Source: Vibrio barjaei (GTDB taxonomy: Bacteria; Pseudomonadota; Gammaproteobacteria; Enterobacterales; Vibrionaceae). From it: DNA of 64,000 nucleotides. Shown here piece by piece: positions 9,718 through 17,279 of this stretch. The DNA is taken from the NCBI RefSeq assembly GCF_001639065.2, contig NZ_LQXO02000033.1:1-64000 (forward strand), written 5' to 3'. A program made the translations under genes and the position numbers. The notes under the pieces were generated by a model, which was not told where the DNA came from, made no database searches, and was given only the letters and a program-made list of their open reading frames with translations. The first letter of the stretch is position 1. Each line of letters starts with the position of its first letter.

Positions 9718-11481
9718 ATGAACACTAGGCAGTTGATTTCGCACTATTTGTATATGAATCGTAAATCCTATATTTTCGCGATCATTTTTATTTTTCTCGT
9801 AAACTGGCTGCAAGTAGAAATTCCACGCTATATCCAACTGGCGATAGATCTGATTGATGATGCGTCGAATGACGGTCATCAACAATTGCAAACCTACGTC
9901 GCCATCGTAGTGGGTATGTCTGTAGCTATGGTTGTGGTACGTATTCTGTCTCGAGTGTATGCGCTTAATCCCGGAAGGATTGCGGAAGCTGCACTTAAAA
10001 ATAGATTGTTAAAACAGCTCAATCGGCTACCAAATAGCTACCATGAGAAGTTTGCGTCAGGTCGACTTATTTCTATCATGAATAACGATGTGATGGGGGT
10101 TCGACTGATGTTTGGGATTGGCTTTCTTCAGTTCTTCAACACCATGTTTGCTCTTTCTCTGACACCAATTTGGATGTGGCGTATCTCTCCAGAACTGACT
10201 ATGTATTCAGTCATTCCAATCTCCATTGCTTTTGTGATTTTCCGCATTGGATTTAAGCGAATGAAAGTGTTGCACACTGAGCATATGAATCGACTACAAA
10301 GTTTGTCTGCTCAGCTTATGAGTTACTTGTCAGGTATCGACTTGATTAAGAATCAACGTATGTCACCTTGGGTAACTACAGAAATAGAGAAGCTTAATCA
10401 GCAACTGTTGCGTTGCCGAATGCAGATTACTCGGATTCAGGTGTTCTTTTTACCGGTACTTGATTACGCCAATGACTTAATGAAGATACTAATTCTCGGT
10501 CTAGGCGGTTACATGCTGATGAATCAAGAGTTAACTCTTGGCGAAATTACCGCATTTCTTACTTATTCTGTATTACTGGCTATGCCATTGATGCAGCTTG
10601 GTCGAATCGCGACCATCTACCAGCGAGGTATTGTTGGTATTCAAAGTGCTCAAACTATCCTCAATGCTAAAATCCCTGAAACTGATCAAACTCGTCTCGC
10701 TGATGAGGATGTTGAACAGTTGAAAGGGGAGTCGTTATCGGTAAGAAATTTGAGTTTTCATTATCCAAATGATGAACGGCTGATTTTGGACAATATCAGC
10801 TTTGACATTCCAGCGGGGAAAAAAGTAGGGGTACTTGGTGGAATCGGCTCAGGCAAAACGACCTTGGTGAACTGCTTGAATCATCATTTAGATGTTCCCA
10901 CTAATGCGATTTTCTTAGGTGGTAAAGATATTACGGATTTTGCCCGCAGTGACTTACGTCGCTATGTTAAAACCGTCACCCAAGATCCTTATCTGTTCTC
11001 GGCCACGGTAGAAGAGAATATTCGATTTGGTAGTGCTAATAATGATGCAACTAAGGAGCAAGTGGACGAAGTGCTCTCGCTGAGCCAGCTCGCAAACGAT
11101 GTGACTAGGTTTGAGGATGGTGATCAAACACTGGTAGGTGAAAAAGGCATTATGCTCTCTGGTGGGCAAAAGCAGAGATTGAGCATTGCACGAGCACTCT
11201 TAGAGCCTGCCGACCTTGTCATTATGGATAATGTACTCTCTGCGGTTGATTACGAAACTGAACGTAAAATATTGAATGGGTTGTTTGAGCGACTCAAACA
11301 CCAGTCGGTGCTCGTGGTATCGCACCGTGTTAACGCTTTAGAATATATGGATGAGATCATCGTACTTAATGAAGGCAAGATAATTGCGAAAGGTGACCAT
11401 AAAACGTTACTGAAAACATGCCCGTACTATTTGGAAACGTGGCAGCTTCAGCAAAATGAAGCGGAGGCGAGCGCATGTTAA
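9718..11481 (+). CDS. ABC exporter half-transporter, MdlA-like
   Basis: Fusion of an ABC exporter membrane domain (about six helices, residues 15-315) and an ATPase domain (about 340-580). Walker A is GGIGSGKT, the signature LSGGQKQR is canonical, and the H-loop VVSHRV is present. The residue after the Walker B aspartate is Asn (VIMDNVLSAVD) in place of the catalytic Glu, as expected for the degenerate half of a heterodimeric exporter; E. coli MdlA also departs from Glu here as I recall. The gene overlaps its partner by seven bases. The substrate is unknown; lipid or drug export at the inner membrane is the family role. Confidence 0.88.
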   Translation: MNTRQLISHYLYMNRKSYIFAIIFIFLVNWLQVEIPRYIQLAIDLIDDASNDGHQQLQTYVAIVVGMSVAMVVVRILSRVYALNPGRIAEAALKNRLLKQLNRLPNSYHEKFASGRLISIMNNDVMGVRLMFGIGFLQFFNTMFALSLTPIWMWRISPELTMYSVIPISIAFVIFRIGFKRMKVLHTEHMNRLQSLSAQLMSYLSGIDLIKNQRMSPWVTTEIEKLNQQLLRCRMQITRIQVFFLPVLDYANDLMKILILGLGGYMLMNQELTLGEITAFLTYSVLLAMPLMQLGRIATIYQRGIVGIQSAQTILNAKIPETDQTRLADEDVEQLKGESLSVRNLSFHYPNDERLILDNISFDIPAGKKVGVLGGIGSGKTTLVNCLNHHLDVPTNAIFLGGKDITDFARSDLRRYVKTVTQDPYLFSATVEENIRFGSANNDATKEQVDEVLSLSQLANDVTRFEDGDQTLVGEKGIMLSGGQKQRLSIARALLEPADLVIMDNVLSAVDYETERKILNGLFERLKHQSVLVVSHRVNALEYMDEIIVLNEGKIIAKGDHKTLLKTCPYYLETWQLQQNEAEASAC

Positions 11482-13262
11482 AAGGTGTCGACTTAAAGTA
11501 TCTCAAGCACTTCTTCAAGTTCGCTAAGAAATACAAGAAAACCGCTCTGATTGGTATTGCTATGCTTCCTTTGTCGGTCGCAACCAGCTTGTTATTCCCC
11601 TGGTTAATTATCCAAGTGATTGATGTTCAGTTAGGACAAAATGACTTCGCTGGGTTAATGCAATATGTGGCGTATTTGGTTCTAGTCCTTATTGCCGGGT
11701 ACGTGGTGGACACCACTTATGCTTACAATTTAAGAAAAACTGGTCAGCTAACGATTACCGACATGCGCGCAGTGTTGTTTGAACGCGTACTCAGACTTCC
11801 GCGCAGCTATTTCGACAATACGCCAGCAGGCGTCACGTTGTCACGTTTGACGAGTGATTTAGAGACTATCGGTGAAACGTTTGTGCAATCGGTTGTCGGG
11901 TTGGTAAAGGATTCAATAAACACCATTGCCTTGTTGGTAATGATGCTATTTATCGATTGGAAGCTGACTTTGATCGTATTAGTAGTCATGCCTCCGGTTA
12001 TGTATTTAACGGTGTATGTACGTCATCGTCTAAGAGCTTTACATAAGATAACGCGCGCTTCCTTGGCAAGAGGTATCGGTTATCTACAAGAATTGTTGTT
12101 TGGTATGAGTACCATTCAAATGTATCGCGCTGAAGAGAAAGTAGAAGCGAAATACAATGGCCATATTGACGAGTTTTTGGTTGCTCAAAAGAAAATCAAT
12201 AAGTATGACGCTATCTTATTCTCTTTCATTTCTGGTGTGACGTCGGTAACCATTGGTCTCATGATTTGGTATGGCTCTGAACAAGTGCTAGCCGGAACGC
12301 TGACTTTAGGTGTACTGATTGCCTTTATTAATACGCTAGAAAAAGTGTTTGTGCCGATTCGTGATTTCACCTCTCAAATTGCCTCTATTCAAAGCTCGTT
12401 TGCGGCGTTTGATCATATCGAAGAACTGTTTGTTGAGCCGACCGAGGAACAAGGTCGAACCTTGTTACCGAGTCATCAGGTCCAACAACCATTGCAAGAG
12501 TTTGTGAGCTTAGAATTCATTAATGTTAGTTTCCGATATAAGCAAGATGCTCCGTATGTACTGAAAGATGTCTCTTTCGTACTTAAAAAAGGCCATCAAA
12601 TTGCCTTGGTAGGTTCTACTGGCTCTGGAAAATCAACCATCATGAGATTGATTTCAAAAACCTATCAAGATTATGAGGGCAGTATTCTGTTAAATGGCAT
12701 TGAGTTATCGAAGATTTCAGTGGATGACTCGGCACACCTATTTTCGATGATGATGCAAGATGTTCATTTGTTTGAAGAAAGTATCGAGTTCAATATCGCC
12801 CTTGGTAAACCGGGGATTGAGCGTGAACAAGTTGAGCAAGCCGCACGCTATGTCTATGCTGATCGATTTATAGAACAGTTACCTCGAAGTTATGACTCGG
12901 TTTTAGATAAGAATTGTTCGAACTTATCGGTGGGGCAGACGCAGCTTATTTCGTTTGCTCGAGCAGTTGCTCAAGGCGGACAGATTATGATGCTTGATGA
13001 AGCGACAAGCTCTGTAGATTCGATTACTGAAGATCTTATTCAGAAAGCCATGCAGCGTTTATTTGAGGAAAAAACGGTTATCGCTATTGCTCACCGTTTA
13101 AGTACCATCAAACACTCGGATCAAATTCTAGTATTAGAAAAGGGTCGAATAGTCGAACAGGGCAATCATCGACAATTGGTGTCTATTAATGGCATCTATG
13201 CAGGGTTGTTAAGTGAGTCGACAAGGGACACAAGTAAGGTCGATTCTGCTGAAGCTATATGA
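11475..13262 (+). CDS. ABC exporter half-transporter, MdlB-like
   Basis: Partner of the preceding half-transporter. The N-terminal ABC exporter membrane domain covers about residues 20-325. The ATPase domain has Walker A GSTGSGKST, signature LSVGQTQL (the variant known for MdlB), Walker B IMMLDEATSSVD with the catalytic Glu, and H-loop IAIAHRLST. The ATG lies inside the end of the upstream gene (ATGTTAA), so the two subunits are translationally coupled, consistent with an obligate heterodimer. One competent and one degenerate ATP site would result. 595 residues, family-typical. Confidence 0.88.
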   Translation: MLKGVDLKYLKHFFKFAKKYKKTALIGIAMLPLSVATSLLFPWLIIQVIDVQLGQNDFAGLMQYVAYLVLVLIAGYVVDTTYAYNLRKTGQLTITDMRAVLFERVLRLPRSYFDNTPAGVTLSRLTSDLETIGETFVQSVVGLVKDSINTIALLVMMLFIDWKLTLIVLVVMPPVMYLTVYVRHRLRALHKITRASLARGIGYLQELLFGMSTIQMYRAEEKVEAKYNGHIDEFLVAQKKINKYDAILFSFISGVTSVTIGLMIWYGSEQVLAGTLTLGVLIAFINTLEKVFVPIRDFTSQIASIQSSFAAFDHIEELFVEPTEEQGRTLLPSHQVQQPLQEFVSLEFINVSFRYKQDAPYVLKDVSFVLKKGHQIALVGSTGSGKSTIMRLISKTYQDYEGSILLNGIELSKISVDDSAHLFSMMMQDVHLFEESIEFNIALGKPGIEREQVEQAARYVYADRFIEQLPRSYDSVLDKNCSNLSVGQTQLISFARAVAQGGQIMMLDEATSSVDSITEDLIQKAMQRLFEEKTVIAIAHRLSTIKHSDQILVLEKGRIVEQGNHRQLVSINGIYAGLLSESTRDTSKVDSAEAI

Positions 13263-13287
13263 TTCGAGCAAGCTTCGCTTAGTCACT

Positions 13288-13316
13288 TTGACGATTATAG
13301 GCATATACTTTAGTAC
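13288..13316 (+). promoter_or_regulatory. possible promoter of the uvrB-like gene
   Basis: TTGACG (13288-13293), 17 bases, TAGTAC (13311-13316). The -35 is good, the -10 weak. It lies 22 bases before the ATG. No LexA box accompanies it. Confidence 0.4.
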
Positions 13317-13337
13317 TGTTCTTCAGAGGGCGAGTAT

Positions 13338-15314
13338 ATGTCTAAAAACAAATTCATTCTTCATTCCGCATATCCACCTTCAGGAGACCAGCCTGAAGCC
13401 ATCGCTCGTTTAATCTCAGGCATCGAAGGTGGTAAAAGCCATCAAACATTACAAGGCGTAACGGGGTCGGGTAAAACATTCACGATGGCAAATATTATCC
13501 ATCGCCTGAAACGACCCACGTTGATTCTTGCTCATAACAAAACATTAGCTGCCCAGTTATATAGTGAGATGTGTCACTTCTTTCCCGAGAATGCCGTTGA
13601 GTATTTTGTTTCCTATTACGATTACTTTCAGCCAGAAGTCTACATTCCCGGCAGCGACCGTTTTATTCGCAAAGACTCCGCGATTAATGAACAGCTAGAG
13701 CGACTCAGGCTCTCGGCAACCAAGTCACTGATTGAGAGAAGAGACGTTATCGTGGTGGCTTCCGTTTCTTCTGTCTACGGGTTAGGCGATCCGCAAGCTT
13801 ATCGAGACTTACAAATTTCGCTCGCAGTAGGTGAGGCGCTAGATAAAGCTGACTTAGCTGAACGATTAACACGCTTACAATATACCCTTACCGAGCCCAA
13901 ATTAGAGCGCGCTGGTTTTCGCATTCGTGGCGACGAAATAGATGTGTTTCCAGCTGATTCTGCCCAAGATGCTATTCGCATTACTTTAAATAACGGAGTT
14001 ATTCAGCATCTTGATTGGGTTGACCCTATCGCGGGTACACTCTTAAAATCTTGCACAGAGTACAAGATTTCACCTAAAACACTCTATGCGTCGTCACCAC
14101 AAAAAGTCCGTAAAGCCAGTGAGTTGATCCGTATTGAAATGGAACAAAGAGTTAGACAGCTCAACGAAGAAAACCGATTAACCGAGGCGGCAAGGCTTTA
14201 CGAACGGTGTATGCATGATATTGAAATGATGCAGCAATACGGTTATTGCTCCGGTATCGAAAACTATGCCTGCTATCTTAATGAACGAGATCCTGAGCTA
14301 CCGCCGACGACATTAATGGATTACCTACCTAAGGATGGGCTGGTGTTTATCGACGAGTCTCACGTGATGGTTCCTCAGATTTCAGCAATGTCGAAATCAG
14401 ACCGAAGTCGTAAAGATACCCTTATTGATTACGGGTTTCGTCTTCCTTCAGCCTTAAATAATCGCCCACTGACGTTCAGTGAATTTGAAAAGGCAAAACC
14501 GCAGACCATTTTCGTTTCTGCGACGCCAGGAAAATACGAAGTTCAGCGTTCAGGTGGAGTGGTGGTTGAACAAATTATTCGACCAACAGGTTTGCTTGAT
14601 CCTGAGGTTGAGGTGCGCCCATCAGCTAACAATATGGAAGACCTGTTAAAGGAGATACGTCAGCGTACCAATAATAATGAACGAGTGCTCGTGACCACTT
14701 TAACTAAGGTAAGTGCGGAGTCGTTAAACGACTATATGGCGGAGCAGGGAATACGCGTTCGTTATTTACATTCCGATATTAAAACCTCAGAAAGAGTCGA
14801 TATTATCAATGGATTAAGGGCTGGGGAGTTTGATGTCTTGATTGGTATCAACCTACTCAGAGAAGGGCTGGATATTCCAGAAGCTTCCTTGGTTGCCATT
14901 CTCGACGCGGACCACGCAGGATTTCTACGTTCGGTAGAAGCGCTGATTCAGATCATTGGTCGAGCAGCACGAAATGCCAATGGTAAGGCGATTTTGTATG
15001 CCGATAGAATCACACCCGCCATGAAGCAAGCGATAGACGAATCGCTACAAAGACGTAAAAGACAACAAGTTTATAATCAAGCAAATGCCATTGTGCCCGC
15101 GACATCGCGTCGTAAAGTGGCATCAGCAATGGAAGAGGCGCAGCAGCAGGCTTGTCATAATGTCGCGTTTTGCGACACTCTTGCTAGTCTTTGTCAACAA
15201 ATCACCGCGCGCGAGAAAGGACTGCTTGAAGCGGTATCCGCGCAAAATGATGCACAAATTCGTCAAATACGAGCGGAACTGGATAGTTTATATAGGCAGT
15301 TCATATTTATGTAG
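13338..15314 (+). CDS. UvrB-type excinuclease subunit, paralogue with diverged C-terminal UVR domain
   Basis: Damage-recognition helicase-fold protein of nucleotide excision repair, or a paralogue of it. Helicase landmarks are intact: Walker A GVTGSGKTFT, the beta-hairpin strand FVSYYDYFQPEVYIPGSD, RLSATKSLIERRD, Walker B with DESH, and motif VI QIIGRAARN. Compared with the E. coli UvrB I remember, a Tyr of the DNA-contacting YYDYY is Phe, and the final UVR domain has lost its LEFEEAA core: the corresponding place reads AQNDAQIRQIRAE. That domain binds UvrC, so hand-over may be altered. 658 residues against 673. AGGGCGAG before the ATG is a fair ribosome site. It follows the exporter genes by 75 bases and has its own possible promoter. 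Confidence 0.9.
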   Translation: MSKNKFILHSAYPPSGDQPEAIARLISGIEGGKSHQTLQGVTGSGKTFTMANIIHRLKRPTLILAHNKTLAAQLYSEMCHFFPENAVEYFVSYYDYFQPEVYIPGSDRFIRKDSAINEQLERLRLSATKSLIERRDVIVVASVSSVYGLGDPQAYRDLQISLAVGEALDKADLAERLTRLQYTLTEPKLERAGFRIRGDEIDVFPADSAQDAIRITLNNGVIQHLDWVDPIAGTLLKSCTEYKISPKTLYASSPQKVRKASELIRIEMEQRVRQLNEENRLTEAARLYERCMHDIEMMQQYGYCSGIENYACYLNERDPELPPTTLMDYLPKDGLVFIDESHVMVPQISAMSKSDRSRKDTLIDYGFRLPSALNNRPLTFSEFEKAKPQTIFVSATPGKYEVQRSGGVVVEQIIRPTGLLDPEVEVRPSANNMEDLLKEIRQRTNNNERVLVTTLTKVSAESLNDYMAEQGIRVRYLHSDIKTSERVDIINGLRAGEFDVLIGINLLREGLDIPEASLVAILDADHAGFLRSVEALIQIIGRAARNANGKAILYADRITPAMKQAIDESLQRRKRQQVYNQANAIVPATSRRKVASAMEEAQQQACHNVAFCDTLASLCQQITAREKGLLEAVSAQNDAQIRQIRAELDSLYRQFIFM

Positions 15315-15394
15315 TTCTAGCTCATCTTGTTCGTTGGACGAGAGGTCAAAGTGCGTTACGATTTCGCTAACGCACTTACTTAACAGGATATCGG

Positions 15395-16279
15395 ATGCTC
15401 AATTACATTGAACCGGTTTTTAGACCACCGTCAGAGTGGAAGTCGCTGATATTACAAGTAACCAATGGTTGTAGCCATAATCAATGCACTTTCTGCGATA
15501 TGTATACTCAGTCTCAGAAGAAGTTTCGTCCTAAGAAGCTAGAAGAACTAGAGCAAGAATTGCAGCAAGTGGCCGCGTCTGGTGCACGAGTTCACCGAGT
15601 TTTCCTTGCGGATGGTGATGCGATGACATTACCATTTCATCGCCTTAAAGCGATCTGTGAGTTAATTCACCGCTACCTTCCCAACATTCAACGTATCTCA
15701 AGCTACTGTTTACCACGAAATTTAACCAATAAGACATCGGAGCAACTCGCAGAGCTTAGAGAGCTTGGGTTGAGTTTGATGTATATCGGTTGTGAAAGCG
15801 GAGATGACGAAGTACTAGCTAAAGTGAAAAAAGGTGAGACGTTTGAATCATCGTTGGCCGCGCTAAACAAGATAAAAGCGGCGGGCATGAAAAGTTCTGT
15901 CATGATCCTAAATGGTCTAGGCGGCCCTATTTTGAGTGAGCAGCATGCATTGAATTCGGCCAAGCTAATGAATGCCGCTCAGCCAGACTATCTCTCAACC
16001 TTAGTAGTGTCTTTTCCATTTGGTGAAGAGCGCGTCGCGGCAGAATATAACGGTGACTTTCGCCAATTGACTCAACCCGAATTATTCAAAGAAATAAAAC
16101 TATTGCTTGAACACTTACAGTTAGACAAGACAATATTCCGCTCAGATCATGCTTCTAACTATCTAGTGCTCAAGGGGGTGCTGGGTAAAGATAAAGAGGC
16201 ATTATTGCAACAAGTTGAGCTCGCAATTCACCATCCAGAACAAATTTCGCTCCGCCAAGAGTGGCAAAGAGGTTTGTAA
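15395..16279 (+). CDS. radical SAM protein
   Basis: Radical S-adenosylmethionine enzyme of unknown reaction. The cluster-binding motif is CSHNQCTFC near residues 26-34, a CX4CX2C spacing rather than the usual CX3CX2C; this spacing is known to me from a subgroup of uncharacterised Elp3/COG1032-like proteins. A SAM-barrel follows, with the glycine/acidic stretch YIGCESGDD and the late-strand MILNGLGG. No second iron-sulfur motif or cobalamin domain is visible. AGGAT precedes the ATG by six bases. A strong terminator ends the gene. It probably stands alone, 80 bases after the uvrB-like gene. Confidence 0.82.
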   Translation: MLNYIEPVFRPPSEWKSLILQVTNGCSHNQCTFCDMYTQSQKKFRPKKLEELEQELQQVAASGARVHRVFLADGDAMTLPFHRLKAICELIHRYLPNIQRISSYCLPRNLTNKTSEQLAELRELGLSLMYIGCESGDDEVLAKVKKGETFESSLAALNKIKAAGMKSSVMILNGLGGPILSEQHALNSAKLMNAAQPDYLSTLVVSFPFGEERVAAEYNGDFRQLTQPELFKEIKLLLEHLQLDKTIFRSDHASNYLVLKGVLGKDKEALLQQVELAIHHPEQISLRQEWQRGL

Positions 16280-16298
16280 AAATCCCCTTTTTTACTCG

Positions 16299-16456
16299 TT
16301 CACACAGTGAATTTTACAAAACTCGCTTTTAGCGGGTTTTGTGTTTTTTGCATGTCTTATTTTATTAACGCATTGAAAAATAAAGAGTAAATATGATTTC
16401 CAAGAGTGCCTTATCGAATTTTACACAGAGTGATTTTGTAAAATTGACAGTGTGAA
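16299..16456. repeat. pair of imperfect 23-base inverted repeats
   Basis: The arm at 16299-16321 and the arm at 16434-16456 are reverse complements at 21 of 23 positions, 112 bases apart; the core is TTTTGTAAAATT next to CAGTGTGAA-like sequence. A third partial copy, GAATTTTACACAGAGTG, lies at about 16416-16432. The first arm overlaps the terminator. They could be operators or the ends of a small decayed element. Confidence 0.6.
16316..16349 (+). terminator. terminator of the radical SAM gene
   Basis: ACAAAACTCGCT (16316-16327) and AGCGGGTTTTGT (16331-16342) form a 12-bp stem with one G-T pair and a TTT loop, followed by GTTTTTT. Classic intrinsic terminator. Confidence 0.9.
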
Positions 16457-16471
16457 AATTTCGTTGTGAAA

Positions 16472-16500
16472 TTGTTGTCAAAAAAGCGCTATTCTAATAA
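16472..16500 (+). promoter_or_regulatory. possible promoter upstream of the 189-aa gene
   Basis: TTGTTG (16472-16477), 17 bases, TAATAA (16495-16500), about 80 bases before the gene. A second candidate with TTGACA at 16444-16449 has a poor -10. The repeat arm at 16434-16456 lies directly upstream, a reasonable place for an operator. Confidence 0.4.
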
Positions 16501-16581
16501 TCAAGCAATAACGAGACAAACCATCAAGGTGTTAAGGGTATTTGCTTAAGCTGTTATTAATTGCCTCTGAAGGAATAGACT

Positions 16582-17151
16582 ATGAATATGCAGACATTCG
16601 ATAAAACAGAACTACATAACCCACAAAATTTTATCGCTGAAGCCGTGTTTGCCGTGGAAATGGTCAACGCTGATAAGCCAACTCAAAAACAACAAATGAC
16701 TAAGCAACTTCTTGATACCTTGTTCCCGCTAGAGAATGGTTCTCACGAAGATGTAGTAAGTTATGAAATTGACTATCGCCACGTTCAAGCGTATTTCAAA
16801 AATGGTCAACATAGCGGCCTGCGCCATGCCAAACAGTTTGTTGCTTATACTGGCGACAAGTGTTCTCCGGATTCGATTCTATTCCGCGACGAAAGTGGCA
16901 CTCACGTAGAAGTTACGTTCGCTCGCCGTCAAGGCAACGGGTTTCTACAGCTGGTTCAAATTGCTGATATTCAATTAGAAACGTGTACTACGTTTGGTCA
17001 GTCTGAAGGCCATCAAACCACGGGTCTTCGTCACTGGGTAAGCTTGGTGAAAGGCGATGAAAAATGTCGCCCAACGGCGAGTAATGAAGACAAGGAATAT
17101 ACAGCGAAGAGTGGTGAAGATTACAAATTAGGTTTTTGTTTCGCTTATTAG
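16582..17151 (+). CDS. hypothetical protein, 189 aa
   Basis: Not recognised. It is soluble, without signal peptide or membrane helix, rich in His (for example YRHVQAYFKNGQHSGLRH) and contains four scattered cysteines. The middle part alternates short hydrophobic segments like a beta-rich fold. AAGGAA at 16570-16575 is six bases before the ATG at 16582, and MNMQ could also start at the second ATG. It is a single gene with a good promoter region and its own terminator, so it is very probably expressed. Codon use resembles its neighbours. Confidence 0.7.
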   Translation: MNMQTFDKTELHNPQNFIAEAVFAVEMVNADKPTQKQQMTKQLLDTLFPLENGSHEDVVSYEIDYRHVQAYFKNGQHSGLRHAKQFVAYTGDKCSPDSILFRDESGTHVEVTFARRQGNGFLQLVQIADIQLETCTTFGQSEGHQTTGLRHWVSLVKGDEKCRPTASNEDKEYTAKSGEDYKLGFCFAY

Positions 17152-17185
17152 CTTGGCTAGCTCACTTACAAACTGCTAAAAAATA

Positions 17186-17213
17186 AAACCGCGCTGTGTA
17201 TGCGCGGTTTTTC
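17186..17213 (+). terminator. terminator of the 189-aa gene
   Basis: AAACCGCGC (17186-17194) pairs with GCGCGGTTT (17202-17210) around a seven-base loop, followed by TTCTATTT. It may also act on the minus-strand gene ending at 17280. Confidence 0.9.
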
Positions 17214-17279
17214 TATTTAATCATCGATCGGTCGCTAGTCTTCGGTTGTGTGATTTTAGTGTCTAAAATGGACCTAGAG

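Noticed and set aside
13263..13337. Possible LexA (SOS) box before the uvrB-like gene, from TACTGT at about 13312
   Set aside because: Only one half matches; the second half eight bases on reads GGGC rather than ACAG.
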